Part shown: positions 8,818 through 18,102 of the stretch, piece after piece
How positions within the stretch are numbered: position 1 is the first letter of the stretch
Layout: every line of letters starts with the position of its first letter
Assembly: GCF_020421205.1 (NCBI RefSeq)
Contig: NZ_JAIZZH010000002.1
Span: 992,001 to 1,056,000, forward strand
Direction of reading: 5' to 3'
DNA length: 64,000 nt
Source: Hymenobacter pini
Lineage (GTDB): Bacteria; Bacteroidota; Bacteroidia; Cytophagales; Hymenobacteraceae
The notes under the pieces: model-generated
What the model saw: the letters and a program-made list of their open reading frames with translations, nothing else
What the model was told of the DNA's origin: nothing
The model's database searches: none
Program-made: the position numbers and the translations under genes

Positions 8818-10868
8818 TTCACAATGGTGAATTCTACGCGGCGGTTGAGCTTGCGGGTTTCTTCCCGCTCGTTGCTGGCGCGGGGCTTGCTGCCGCCATA
8901 GCCCACGGTGCTGATGCGGGTTGCGGCCACGCCCCGGGTTACCAGGTACCGTTTCACTTCTGCCACCCGGTCTTCGGAGAGTTTCACGTTCAGGTCGGCG
9001 CGGCCCTGGTTGTCCGTGTGGCCTTCTAGCCGGATGTTTACGGTAGGGTTATCCTGCAGCGTGCGAGCCAAGCGGTTCAGTTCTGTGTAGGAAGCGGGCA
9101 ACAGTGTGTATTTACCCTGGGCAAAAATCAGGGTGGGCAGCTCCAGGCTGGAGCCCACGGCGGCCGGCACCAGGGCCAGCTCCAGGCTGCGCGAGCCGGT
9201 GATGGTAATGGTATCGGTAGCGGTGAGGTAGCCCACCCGAGTGGCTTGCAACCGGTAGCGGCCGGCCGGTAAAGAAAGCTGGTAATTGCCCCCTGCCACA
9301 TCGGTGCGGGCAGTGGCGTTGAAGATGATGTTGGCATCCAGGCGCACGGCTTTTACTTCCGTGGCCAACGGCTGACGAGTTTTGGCATCAATCGTTCGGC
9401 CCGACAGCAACGTACGGGCAGCTACCGCGGGCGGCGTGGCCGCTACTGGAGCTGGCTGCACCGAATCGGCCACGGGCATTACCCCGGTGGCCGTCCGAAA
9501 CAAATCGGCGGGGCCGTTGGCCGTGCTCGAGGAGGCATAGTAGGCCTGCTTTTCATCAGCGGTTAGGCTTAGGTAGGCATCGAACCCGGGGCCGTTGAGC
9601 GGGGCGCCCAAGTTGCGCGGCTCCGTCCAGCGGGTCCAAGAGTCATCCAGCCGGGTGGTCACAAAAATATCGGCGCTGCCGTAGCCAGCGTGGCCGTAGG
9701 AACTGAAATAAAGGGTTTTGCCATCGGCAGCCAGCCAGGGCGCAAACTCAAAGCCCGGCGAGTTCACCACGCCGCCCAGATTAAAAGGCTCCGTCCAGCC
9801 ACCATCAGCGGTGGGACGGCTCACGTACAGGTCGTTAGCGCCCTGCGAATCGCCCCGTTCCAGGCTCAGCAGCAGAATCTGGGCATCAGGCGTCATGAAA
9901 AACGAGGTAGCCGGCCCGGCCGAATAATAGTTGGCAATTTCTAGGGCCTGCGGCAGGTTTTTCTTGCTGGTGCCATCACGCTCCGCGAAGCTCGCGCCCT
10001 CGTCCCGGAATGTGCCGTCGCGCTGGTAGTCGCCGCGCACCAGCAGCTGCTTACCATCACGCACCACGGCCATCACGCCGTTGTTTTGGGTCGTGTTCAG
10101 CACATCGAGGCGGGTGGCCGGGGCCCAGGTACGGCCGTTGTTAGCCGAGGTGCTCATCCAGATGTCGCCCGATTCGGTTACGCCCTCCTTATTGCCCTGG
10201 TAGCGGGTTCGGGTGAAATACAGCGTACTGCCGTCGGGCGTGAGCACCGGCTGCAGCTCGTTGCCGGTAGTGGTATTCAGGCTCAGCAGAGGCTCCGGAC
10301 GGCCAAAGCCTGGTTGGTTCGGGTCTACGTTCAGGTGTAGTTTAAACAGCTTCCATTGCTGGGTGGAGCGGTTTTGCACGCGCTGCCCCACCACGGGTGT
10401 ACTGTTAAACTTATCGGCCGCGGCCAGCGAAGCACATTTGTCGTTGCCGCGGCTAATTAGCATGAAGCTACCCAACGGGCCCGAGGGCACCAGCTTCCAT
10501 TGCTGGTAGAAGCTTCCCGTCCAGGGCCGCTGCACAATGGCGGCGTTATCGTCGGGCTTTTCCAGGGTGAGGCATTTTCCGCTGTGCCGGGCCTCAATCC
10601 GGTAAAAGTCGCTGCCTTTGGCTGCTGGCACAAAGCGCCACTGCTGGCTGTTGGCGTGCGTGAATTCCCACTGCACTGTGGGCGCACCGGCTTCCGCCGA
10701 GGCATTCGTCACGTCGAGGGAGCGGCCACTGCTCCGGGCAATGATGCCATACCAGGCATTTTCATCGGGAGCGAAGGTAGTTTGGGCATGCCCAGGCAGC
10801 GCCACCAGCATACAACAAAGCGCTACCCACAGCGCCGAAGCGCGAACCTGCAAATCAATCATGCACAC
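8814..10868 (-). CDS. Ricin-lectin / PD40 / OmpA outer-membrane-associated fusion protein
   Basis: 684 residues with a signal peptide ending near ALPGHAQ. Domain order: a ricin-type beta-trefoil (about 38-170) with repeated QW motifs (NSQQWRFV, YQQWKLV, TQQWKLF); WD40-like PD40 beta-propeller repeats (about 185-440; STLYFTRTR, KTLYFSSYGHAG, KQAYYASSS); a carboxypeptidase-like Ig domain (about 485-560; GRTIDAKTRQPL); and a C-terminal OmpA peptidoglycan-binding domain (about 570-684; LEGHTDNQGRADLN, LSEDRVAEVKRYL). PD40-CarboxypepD-OmpA proteins are common in Bacteroidota; the N-terminal lectin is less usual. The likely role is anchoring to peptidoglycan while binding a carbohydrate. ATG 10862 is an alternative start. 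Confidence 0.88.
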   Translation of the reverse strand: MCMIDLQVRASALWVALCCMLVALPGHAQTTFAPDENAWYGIIARSSGRSLDVTNASAEAGAPTVQWEFTHANSQQWRFVPAAKGSDFYRIEARHSGKCLTLEKPDDNAAIVQRPWTGSFYQQWKLVPSGPLGSFMLISRGNDKCASLAAADKFNSTPVVGQRVQNRSTQQWKLFKLHLNVDPNQPGFGRPEPLLSLNTTTGNELQPVLTPDGSTLYFTRTRYQGNKEGVTESGDIWMSTSANNGRTWAPATRLDVLNTTQNNGVMAVVRDGKQLLVRGDYQRDGTFRDEGASFAERDGTSKKNLPQALEIANYYSAGPATSFFMTPDAQILLLSLERGDSQGANDLYVSRPTADGGWTEPFNLGGVVNSPGFEFAPWLAADGKTLYFSSYGHAGYGSADIFVTTRLDDSWTRWTEPRNLGAPLNGPGFDAYLSLTADEKQAYYASSSTANGPADLFRTATGVMPVADSVQPAPVAATPPAVAARTLLSGRTIDAKTRQPLATEVKAVRLDANIIFNATARTDVAGGNYQLSLPAGRYRLQATRVGYLTATDTITITGSRSLELALVPAAVGSSLELPTLIFAQGKYTLLPASYTELNRLARTLQDNPTVNIRLEGHTDNQGRADLNVKLSEDRVAEVKRYLVTRGVAATRISTVGYGGSKPRASNEREETRKLNRRVEFTIVK

Positions 10869-10929
10869 AAAACGGATGGACCGGGGCGCAAGTTAGCCGA
10901 AATGCCGGGCTGTACTGCCCACCACGCAA

Positions 10930-10965
10930 CAGGCGCTGCCTTTCCTAACGAAAGCGCAGCGCCTG
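10930..10965 (-). terminator. Nested hairpin, probable terminator
   Basis: The outer stem CAGGCGCTGC/GCAGCGCCTG encloses an inner stem CTTTC/GAAAG. It lies downstream of the small minus-strand gene at 11050 and upstream of the OmpA-type gene. There is no strong U-run, so it could instead be a regulatory or processing structure. Confidence 0.5.
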
Positions 10966-11049
10966 CTGGTATACTGAGGAGTTGGAGTCCGCTACTTCCG
11001 CACGGATGCGGCCGCCAGCCGGTGCTGCGCGGAAGCGTCAGGAATGCCC

Positions 11050-11250
11050 CTAGTTGTTGTTGATGTACTTGAAGCGTACAAACCGGTCATTCTCATAAAT
11101 GGCGGTGAAGTGTCCGCCCGCCGATTTTGCTTCGGCTTTGCGCTCGGTGGTTTTGGGGGTGTGGTTGCTGGTGGTGGTAGGTACGGCGGGGTAAGCACCG
11201 GGAGCCATGCCGGGAACGTGGCAGATAAAGGAGAGAATCTTTGATGGCAT
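11050..11250 (-). CDS. Small hypothetical protein
   Basis: 66 residues from ATG 11250; a longer start at 11286 would give 78. The central part is Pro/Thr-rich and the C-terminus is basic/aromatic (NDRFVRFKYINNN). Antisense ORFs of similar length exist, so coding status is uncertain. Support comes from its position between a terminator-like hairpin (10930-10965) and an AT-rich upstream region that could hold a promoter. No function is recognised. Confidence 0.4.
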   Translation of the reverse strand: MPSKILSFICHVPGMAPGAYPAVPTTTSNHTPKTTERKAEAKSAGGHFTAIYENDRFVRFKYINNN

Positions 11251-11286
11251 GGTCTGCTTTGCGTTAGGAGTTAGACGTTTAGACAC

Positions 11287-11708
11287 GGGCTGCAGGTGAA
11301 GAAGGTGAACAATTCGAAAAGAGCTTTCTGAGGCAAGACGAACAAATCAGCAGATCTAATATAAATATATTTTCATTTGATTGAACGATGCTAAGGTATA
11401 TTTTTTCACCTATACAAGTAAATCAGTGTCAGCCCTGATTTTTGTCTCCGTACTAGCACGGATATCTACCTTCACCGCCTTGTCCTACCAGTCTGTCAAT
11501 TTTTAGGCCTCTATTACCTTATACCAGGCCTCTTTACGATCAAAACCCACATTACCAAAGCGTTATCATCAACACATTCACATCACCGCAGTAATCCCTA
11601 TTAATTAATCTCCCAGCCACGCCGAAACTACCGCCGCAGCCAACGTAGGGTAATATCTGCTTTATTGAATTTTACCGGACCCGAATTTTGACCTTCTGAA
11701 ATGCCTAA
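11287..11708. other. AT-rich intergenic region, no gene seen
   Basis: About 420 bp of clearly lower GC than the surroundings, for example ATATAAATATATTTTCATTT near 11359. Neither strand has a convincing ORF. It lies upstream of the small minus-strand gene and downstream of the response regulator, so it may contain the small gene's promoter or an RNA. I found no conserved structure. Confidence 0.5.
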
Positions 11709-11732
11709 AGCCCGGCCAATACTGGCCGGGCT
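11709..11732 (-). terminator. Terminator after the response regulator
   Basis: A perfect 10-bp stem AGCCCGGCCA/TGGCCGGGCT with loop ATAC, 41 bp beyond the response-regulator stop. A short T-rich run follows on the minus strand. Confidence 0.7.
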
Positions 11733-11772
11733 ATTTAGCAAACTATGCTTTTAAAAGGCCGCTTTTCTTGCG

Positions 11773-12441
11773 CTACTCAATCAGCTTATGGCGCAGCGCA
11801 TACTGGATCAGGCCCACTACCGACTTGGAATTGGTTTTGGTAAATAGGTTGCGGCGGTGCGTTTCTACAGTCCGCTCACTGATGAACAGTTCCTCGGCTA
11901 TAGCTTGGTTGGAATATTCCCGGGCAATCAGCTGCAGAATTTCCTGCTCCCGGGCCGTAAGTTCCACCGGCCTGTTGGCCTGCAGAGCCGCCGGAATCTG
12001 CAGGTTTTGCAGCAGCGTGTGGGCTACATCCTGGCTGAAATAATTTTGCCCGGCGGCCACCTGCCGAATGGCTTCACTGAGCTCCGCCCGACTTGCCGTT
12101 TTCAGAATATACCCGGAGCCGCCCGCTTCCAGCACCTCGGCCACCGTGGCATGATCATGAAACATGCTCAATATTAGCACCTTAACAGCAGGCCACGTGG
12201 TGCGAATTGCGCGGGCCAGCTCTACCCCACTCATTTCGGGCATATTTAGGTCGAGCACGGCCACGCGCACTTCCGGGTGCTGGGCCAGCAGCCGCAGCGC
12301 ATCGGCCCCGCTGTGTGCCTGTAGTACCACCCGCAAATCAGTTTCCGGGCGTAGCATCGTTTTGATTCCCTCCACAATCACCGGATGATCATCGACCAGC
12401 AGTACCGTAATAATCTCGTGCTCAGCTAGATGGTGTGTCAT
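11773..12441 (-). CDS. NarL/FixJ-family two-component response regulator
   Basis: 222 residues. The N-terminal receiver domain has the acidic pair DD17-18, the phosphoacceptor Asp64 in VLDLNMPEMSG and the conserved Lys in LKTASRAEL. The C-terminal LuxR-type helix-turn-helix (about 158-222) contains LTAREQEILQLIA and ISERTVETHRRNLF. It is a transcription factor activated by phosphorylation. The TPR-containing histidine kinase lies 150 bp upstream on the same strand, so the two very likely form a pair. The target genes are not apparent here. Confidence 0.93.
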   Translation of the reverse strand: MTHHLAEHEIITVLLVDDHPVIVEGIKTMLRPETDLRVVLQAHSGADALRLLAQHPEVRVAVLDLNMPEMSGVELARAIRTTWPAVKVLILSMFHDHATVAEVLEAGGSGYILKTASRAELSEAIRQVAAGQNYFSQDVAHTLLQNLQIPAALQANRPVELTAREQEILQLIAREYSNQAIAEELFISERTVETHRRNLFTKTNSKSVVGLIQYALRHKLIE

Positions 12442-12591
12442 GGGGCGGGGGAAAAGCAGATGGAACGGCGGTACTGCGGCCCGGTATGGCTCAGGGTGAG
12501 TGGCACGGCTTTTATCTTCGATATGAAATATATAGAAATCGGATATAGCAGCGCGCTTCCTGGCTGAGTGGGTCCAGGCAGTGGGGCAAAG

Positions 12592-14427
12592 CTACGCGGA
12601 AACCTGGGTAGAGCCCGCCCGCAGCGGAATATTCAGGGTAGTAGTGGTGCCCTCGCCGCTGCCGGAATGAATGGTAAGGGTACCGTGCAGGTAGGCTACC
12701 CGGCTTTCCACATTGCGTAACCCGATGCCGGTGTTCTCCTTCTGCCGGGCTGGGTCGAACCCGATACCGTTGTCTTCGAGCGTGACGGTTAATTGCTGGG
12801 CCTGGCACACCAGCTGCACGCGTAGCTTGGTAGCCCGGGCATGCTTGGTTACGTTATGAATCAGCTCCTGCAAAATCCGGAACACAATATTCTCCAGCGT
12901 GGAGTCCAGCTGATGATCTGCTAAGTTGCTCACGCGGAGCTCCACGTGCAGTTTGTGGGGCTCCAGCGCCAGCCGGTCTAGCAGGCTGCGCACGGCCTGC
13001 ACCAGCCCGTGCTTGGTAAATGTGGTAGGCACCAGATTGTGGGAGATGCTGCGTACTTCCCGCACGGCCTCGTCCAGCATATGCAGCGAGCTTCCGAATA
13101 GCTCCTCCTGGCTGGCATCGGTGAGTTGGAGCCGGTGCCGCAGGGCGCCCAGCGTAATTTTGGTAGCGCTGAGTAGCTGGCCCACACTATCGTGCAGGTC
13201 GGCCCCTACCCGACGCCGCTCGTTCTGCTCGGCGTCCAGGATTGCTTTGGAATGCAGCCGCTCCATGCGCTGGCGCTCCTGCACAAACTCCACCTCCCGC
13301 CGCAGGTGCCGGCGGCTGATCAGCAGATACCCCACCACGCCCGCGGCCACTGCCCCGGCCAGCGCCACCATCAGCACAATCTGCCACCGACGGGCGGCGG
13401 CCTGCTCACCTTCCTCGGCCAACTCCTGCTGGTGCAGCTCTTCGCTAAAACTCAGGGCCTGCACCTGCGCCATGCGCGACTGGCTGAACATACTGTCGCG
13501 GGTGGCAGCGGCGGCCCGGAGGTAACGGTAGGCTTCGGCGCTATTGCCGCCGTCGGCGTACAAATCGGCCAAGTAGTCGCTGGCCTCAAATGCTCCCTTG
13601 GCATACCGCCCAGCCAGGCCCGCAGCCAGTGCCTGGCGGGCGTAGCGCAACGCAACGGCGGGCTGCTGCCTGCGCATCAACCGGGCCAGCCCCAGGTATG
13701 AGCGGCTCAGGGCGTACGACACCGGCATACCAACGGCCCGGCTGATTGCCCTGCGGTAGTAGAACTGTGCCGTATTGGCCCGCCCCTGTTGCGCGGCAAT
13801 GTCGCCGAGGATGGATAAATCCCCGATTTCGCTGTGCCGGTCGCGCTGCTGCACGTCCAGTTGGTAGCCGCGCCAGGTGTAGGCCCAGGCAGAATCTGGC
13901 TGATTCAGCTCCAGGTAGGCCCGCCCAATGTTACCCAGAATCGGAGTCAGCAGCACAATATCATGGTAGCGGCGGGCATTGCGCACAGCTCGTCGGAAAT
14001 AGCGCAGGGCCAGCAAGGGGTTGCGCTGCTCCAGATGCGCGTACCCCACCGCATTGTCGGCGTGAATCAGCCCCCCGGCATAGTGCAGGGACTCGGCCAG
14101 CCGCCGGGCTTTCACCTGGGTTTGGATGGCCGTAGCATAGTTGCCGGTGCGCATAAAGGCCCAGCCCAGCATCAGCAGCAGGCGGCACTCCCCGGCCCGG
14201 AAATGAAGCTGCCGGGCCAGCCGCAACCCCTGCTGCCCGCACGCCACGCCTCGCAAGGGGCTTTCGTCGGTACGCTCCCAGGCCAGCTGCACCAGCAGGT
14301 TTACCCGAGCCGTATCCGGTTTTGACCGGGCCAGTAGCCGCTCCAGGCTATCTACCCGGGTGCTGGAGGACGCTACCGCCACCTGCACCACACTCCAGCA
14401 ACATAGAGCCAGTAGAAGTCGAAGCAT
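12592..14427 (-). CDS. TPR-containing sensor histidine kinase (HisKA_3 type)
   Basis: 611 residues from ATG 14427, chosen because it starts a signal peptide (MLRLLLALCC...). Residues about 30-350 are helical TPR-like repeats, expected in the periplasm. One membrane helix follows (VLMVALAGAVAAGVVGYLL), then a short coiled coil. The HisKA_3 dimerisation box RRVGADLHDSVGQLL carries the phosphorylated His near residue 412, and the C-terminal ATPase domain has an N box ELIHNVTKHA and G-box residues DNGIGFD and GTGIGLRN-like NTGIGLRNVESRV. It pairs with the downstream NarL-type regulator. The ligand is unknown. Confidence 0.92.
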   Translation of the reverse strand: MLRLLLALCCWSVVQVAVASSSTRVDSLERLLARSKPDTARVNLLVQLAWERTDESPLRGVACGQQGLRLARQLHFRAGECRLLLMLGWAFMRTGNYATAIQTQVKARRLAESLHYAGGLIHADNAVGYAHLEQRNPLLALRYFRRAVRNARRYHDIVLLTPILGNIGRAYLELNQPDSAWAYTWRGYQLDVQQRDRHSEIGDLSILGDIAAQQGRANTAQFYYRRAISRAVGMPVSYALSRSYLGLARLMRRQQPAVALRYARQALAAGLAGRYAKGAFEASDYLADLYADGGNSAEAYRYLRAAAATRDSMFSQSRMAQVQALSFSEELHQQELAEEGEQAAARRWQIVLMVALAGAVAAGVVGYLLISRRHLRREVEFVQERQRMERLHSKAILDAEQNERRRVGADLHDSVGQLLSATKITLGALRHRLQLTDASQEELFGSSLHMLDEAVREVRSISHNLVPTTFTKHGLVQAVRSLLDRLALEPHKLHVELRVSNLADHQLDSTLENIVFRILQELIHNVTKHARATKLRVQLVCQAQQLTVTLEDNGIGFDPARQKENTGIGLRNVESRVAYLHGTLTIHSGSGEGTTTTLNIPLRAGSTQVSA

Positions 14428-14505
14428 AAAGGGCCAGGATGGTTCAGCCTCTAAAACTAGGAGGTTTCGATACGCCGCACAACCAGCTTTTACCGCGGCC
14501 ACAAA

Positions 14506-14535
14506 AAAGCCCCGCCGATATATCGGCGGGGCTTT
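14506..14535 (-). terminator. Perfect hairpin terminator after the amino acid permease
   Basis: 15-bp perfect stem AAAGCCCCGCCGATA/TATCGGCGGGGCTTT with no unpaired loop bases in the linear sequence, 24 bp past the permease stop. On the minus strand it ends in a T-run, so it separates the permease from the histidine kinase transcript. Confidence 0.9.
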
Positions 14536-14559
14536 CTGATTAGGTAGCCTTATATTGAT

Positions 14560-16146
14560 TTAGGCGTTTTTGTGGTCAGGCTCAATGAAGGCCTGCTCCT
14601 CCAGCTCGGTGGGCACCACTACAATGCCTTGCTGCAGCTTGGAGTTGTTGCGGCCGTAGATGAAGTACACCACGAAGCCCAGCAACATCCAACCCAGGGC
14701 CAGTTTCAGTGTGGTACCATCCAAAGCGGCAATCATGGCCAAGCAAATGATGGCGCCCAGGAAGGGTACCAGCGGGAACGAGGCCGTCGACAGCGGCGAG
14801 CGGAACGGACGTGGCTGCTCAGGGTTGGAGCGACGCATGATCCAAACGCCGATAGATACCAGCACGAAGGCCAGCAGGGTACCGAATGAGGTCAGGTCGC
14901 CGGCCAACGAACCGGGTACAAAGGCGGCAAATGCGCCCACGAACAGCATCAGCATCAGGTTCGACTTGTAGGGCGTATGGAACTTGGGGTGCAGCTCCGA
15001 GAAAGCCTTGGGCATCAGGCCATCTTTGGCCATAGAGAAGAACACCCGGCTCTGGCCCATCAACATCACCAGAATTACGGAGGTGAAACCGAACAGGATA
15101 GCCCCGGTAACAGCCGTGCTCAGCCATTCGAAACCGGGCATGTGCTCCTTAATAGCGTAGGCCACCGAAGCCTCGCCGCCCTTAGCGGGGTCGGCAAACT
15201 CGCGCCAGTTGGCAACGCCCGTCAGCACGTGGCCGAACAGGATATAGAGTACGGTGCACACGGCCAGGGAACCGAGGATACCGATGGGCATGTCGCGCTT
15301 GGGGTTCTTGGCTTCCTGAGCAGCCGTCGAAACGGCATCAAAGCCGATGAAAGCGAAGAACACGATGGCCGCGCCCCCGAGGATACCACCCATACCGTGC
15401 TTGTTCCACTGGGTGTACTCGCGCACCACTTTACCGGCGGCATCCGTCACGGGCGGAGCATTTTCCGGAATCAGGTAGGGCGTATGGTTGGCCGGGTTGA
15501 TGAACTTCCAGCCCACGGCAATGAATACCAGTACCACCGCCACCTTCAGCACTACCAGGAAGGAGTTCAGCGTAGCCGACTCCTGGGTACCTTTGATGAG
15601 CAGCAGGCTCAGGATTACAATGATGAACAGGGCCGGCAGGTTGATGGTACCGGTGTGCAGCACCCCATCAATCGTGGCGCTTTCGAAGGGCGAGTGGCTC
15701 AGCTCGTAGGATATGGGCGCCATATGCAGCGCCTCCAGGAGCTTGTTCAGGTACTCGCTCCAGGCAATGGACACGGTGGCCGCGCCCAGGGCATACTCCA
15801 TAATCAGGGCCCAGCCGATAACCCAGGCCACAAATTCGCCCATGGTGGTGTAGGCGTAGGTGTAGGCCGAGCCGGCAATCGGAATCATGGCGGCAAACTC
15901 GGCGTAGCACAGGCCGGCAAAGGCGCAGCCAATGGCCGCAACAATGAAGGCTAGCGTAACGCCCGGCCCGGAGGCCTGCGCGGCGGCCGCAGCCGTGCGC
16001 ACAAACAGGCCGGCCCCAATAATGGCGCCCACGCCCAGCGCGACGAGGCTAGCCGCTCCCAGCGTACGCTTCAGCGCGCCTTCGCCTGAGGCGTTGGCTT
16101 CACCGAGCAGTACGGCCAGCGGTTTTTTGGCGAAAATATTTGCCAT
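14560..16146 (-). CDS. APC-superfamily amino acid permease (cationic amino acid transporter type)
   Basis: 528 residues with about 12 membrane helices. The first helix carries the APC consensus VALGVGAIIGAGLFVRT (about 35-51), followed by GPGVTLAFIVAAIGCAFAG and the FAFIGFDAVSTAAQEAKNP motif typical of the CAT/YfnA subgroup. It moves amino acids across the inner membrane, usually with protons. The substrate cannot be told from the sequence. It is monocistronic, with a strong terminator immediately downstream. Confidence 0.93.
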   Translation of the reverse strand: MANIFAKKPLAVLLGEANASGEGALKRTLGAASLVALGVGAIIGAGLFVRTAAAAAQASGPGVTLAFIVAAIGCAFAGLCYAEFAAMIPIAGSAYTYAYTTMGEFVAWVIGWALIMEYALGAATVSIAWSEYLNKLLEALHMAPISYELSHSPFESATIDGVLHTGTINLPALFIIVILSLLLIKGTQESATLNSFLVVLKVAVVLVFIAVGWKFINPANHTPYLIPENAPPVTDAAGKVVREYTQWNKHGMGGILGGAAIVFFAFIGFDAVSTAAQEAKNPKRDMPIGILGSLAVCTVLYILFGHVLTGVANWREFADPAKGGEASVAYAIKEHMPGFEWLSTAVTGAILFGFTSVILVMLMGQSRVFFSMAKDGLMPKAFSELHPKFHTPYKSNLMLMLFVGAFAAFVPGSLAGDLTSFGTLLAFVLVSIGVWIMRRSNPEQPRPFRSPLSTASFPLVPFLGAIICLAMIAALDGTTLKLALGWMLLGFVVYFIYGRNNSKLQQGIVVVPTELEEQAFIEPDHKNA

Positions 16147-16521
16147 ACAGGTTGTTGAGAGAAAAGAGGAAAAGGTGAGATGTGAATTGAAAAATTGGCA
16201 ATAAAAGCCGCCTGCAAGCAGCTACGTGGCCCGAATATAGGCGTTTTGGCTGATTGCCGCAGGCTGCGCAACTTCACAAAGCTGGTTTTCACGGACGTTA
16301 TGTTCCATGGTCCGGCTTTCTGGCTGATCAGCGGCTCCACCTCACAGACTCTGCTCCCGGCGAAAAGATGCTTGTCCGCCTCGCCAAGCGTAGTCATATA
16401 CAACTGTTTTTGGCTTGCCCGGCGCAACCCCGGCATAGTGTGAGTTGACCTGCAGATCGGTAGCAACTGATTTTGTGGCTGCGCGCCCGGCCAGATATTT
16501 TCTTTTCGGCCGCTGCCCGGC
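16147..16521. other. Divergent intergenic region, no gene seen
   Basis: About 375 bp between the divergent permease and MBL-rhodanese genes, before the promoter at 16522. Short ORFs of 62-82 codons exist on both strands but lack coding features. The permease promoter should lie here. I see no riboswitch that I can name. Confidence 0.5.
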
Positions 16522-16550
16522 TTGCCTCATCGGCATCTTGCCTATATTTG
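16522..16550 (+). promoter_or_regulatory. Bacteroidetes-type promoter for the MBL-rhodanese gene
   Basis: TTG at 16522-16524, an 18-nt spacer, then TATATTTG at 16543-16550, an exact match to the TTG/TAnnTTTG consensus of Bacteroidota sigma-A promoters. Transcription should begin about 7 nt later, giving a leader of about 57 nt before ATG 16614. Confidence 0.7.
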
Positions 16551-16613
16551 AAAACTATGCGCCCGCGCCCAGGTTAACCAGGGCCGGAAGGCATTCACCA
16601 CATCCTTCACCCC

Positions 16614-17996
16614 ATGAGCCCTCTGCCCAGTAGTACCGGCTCGGTACAAATTCAGCAGTTTTACGACAAAGGCTTGGCCCACGCGAGCTACGCCATCCGC
16701 AGCGGCCGCCAAGTGGCCATCATCGACCCGGCCCGCGACCCGCAGCAGTACTACGACTTCGCCGACGAGCACGACGCGCAAATTGTAGCGGTTATCGAAA
16801 CCCACCCCCACGCCGATTTTGTGAGCAGCCACCTGGAAATTGCCCAGGAAACCGGTGCCACCATCTACGTGAGCAAGCTGGTGAAGGCCAGCTACCCCCA
16901 CCAACCCTTCGACGACGGCCAGCGCATCAGCCTGGGAACCGTGGAGCTCCACGCCCTCAACACCCCCGGTCACTCGCCCGACTCCATCAGCATCCTGCTC
17001 ATGGATGAGCTGGGCCAGACCCGGGCGGTATTCACCGGCGACACTCTGTTTGTGGGTGACGTGGGCCGGCCCGACCTGCGTGAGGCCGATATTGTAGGTG
17101 GCCACAGCCGCGAAGCCTTGGCCGCTCAGCTCTACCAAAGCACCCGCCAGAAGCTGATGACCCTGCCGGCTACCACCAAAGTGTACCCGGCCCACGGCCC
17201 CGGCTCCCTCTGCGGCAAAACCACCTCCCCCGACCTCGACAGCACCATTGGCAAGGAGGTGAAAACCAACTATGCCCTGCAGCCCATGTCGGAAGACGAG
17301 TTTGTGCGGGTGCTGCTGGAAGACCAGCCCTTCATGCCCAAGTATTTCGGCCACGATGTAGTGCTGAACAAGCAAGGCGCCTTGCCTTTTGAGGACAGCG
17401 TGCGGGCCGTACCCCGCTTGCAACCCGGCACGGCTCTGGCTTCCGGCGTGGTAGTTATTGATACCCGGCCCGCGGCCCAGTTCCGTCAAGGGCATTTGCC
17501 CGGAGCCATTAACCTCATGGACGGGGGCAAGTTTGAAACCTGGCTGGGCTCGGTAGTGGGCCCCACGGAGCCGTTCTACCTCATTGCCGACTCGCAGATT
17601 GCCCTGGATACGGTGATTCGGAAAGCGGCCAAAATTGGTTACGAGGGCAACATCAAAGGGGCCATGCTCACGCCCAAAGACCTAACGGCTACCTCCCCCA
17701 CTGTAGATGTGGAGCACGTACGCCACCAGCCCCAGGATTTTACCATCGTGGATATCCGCAACCACGCCGAGGCCCGGCAGCCCGTTTTCGAGAATGCCCT
17801 GGTGATTCCATTGCCGGAGCTGCGCGAGCGGGTGCAGGAAATTCCGACCGACAAACCCGTGCTGATTCACTGCGCGGGCGGCTACCGCTCGGCGGCTGGA
17901 GCCAGTATTGTGCAGGCGGCCGTGCCCGCCGAGGTGCCGGTGTACGATTTGGGCGAGGCCATTTCTACGTTCCAGCCTCAGTCGGCGCACGCATAA
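16614..17996 (+). CDS. MBL-fold hydrolase with two rhodanese domains (persulfide dioxygenase-like)
   Basis: 460 residues. The N-terminal metallo-beta-lactamase domain (1-250) has the metal motif ETHPHADFVSSH near residue 61 and further ligands in TPGHSPDS, FTGDTLFVGDVGRPD and VYPAHGPGSLCG. Two rhodanese domains follow: the first (about 265-350) has no Cys in its loop (LIADSQIAL) and should be inactive, while the second (about 365-460) carries the catalytic Cys in HCAGGYRSAAG. Related proteins oxidise glutathione or other persulfides to sulfite and move sulfane sulfur. The Phe after HxHxD replaces the usual His, as in a known subgroup. A clear promoter precedes it. Confidence 0.9.
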   Translation: MSPLPSSTGSVQIQQFYDKGLAHASYAIRSGRQVAIIDPARDPQQYYDFADEHDAQIVAVIETHPHADFVSSHLEIAQETGATIYVSKLVKASYPHQPFDDGQRISLGTVELHALNTPGHSPDSISILLMDELGQTRAVFTGDTLFVGDVGRPDLREADIVGGHSREALAAQLYQSTRQKLMTLPATTKVYPAHGPGSLCGKTTSPDLDSTIGKEVKTNYALQPMSEDEFVRVLLEDQPFMPKYFGHDVVLNKQGALPFEDSVRAVPRLQPGTALASGVVVIDTRPAAQFRQGHLPGAINLMDGGKFETWLGSVVGPTEPFYLIADSQIALDTVIRKAAKIGYEGNIKGAMLTPKDLTATSPTVDVEHVRHQPQDFTIVDIRNHAEARQPVFENALVIPLPELRERVQEIPTDKPVLIHCAGGYRSAAGASIVQAAVPAEVPVYDLGEAISTFQPQSAHA

Positions 17997-18046
17997 ATTA
18001 TCCCACCAAAGCGGTGCAACCTTTCGGGGGTACGCCCGCTCCTACT

Positions 18047-18080
18047 AAGACCAGAGCCCGTAGTGGGTTCTGGTCTTTTT
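18047..18080 (+). terminator. Terminator after the MBL-rhodanese gene
   Basis: AAGACCAGAGCC and GGTTCTGGTCTT form a stem of about 12 bp with one G-U pair, followed by TTTT. It lies 50 bp past the stop codon and just before the lipoprotein gene. Confidence 0.8.
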
Positions 18081-18102
18081 GGTTTTTACTTACCTCTACG
18101 CT

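Noticed and set aside
14977-15954. 325-codon ORF on the plus strand
   Set aside because: Antisense to the amino acid permease; composition is His/Gly/Gln-rich with no domain pattern.
16195-16633. Several 60-80 codon ORFs in the permease/MBL intergenic region
   Set aside because: They overlap one another on both strands and include the consensus promoter; no coding signature.
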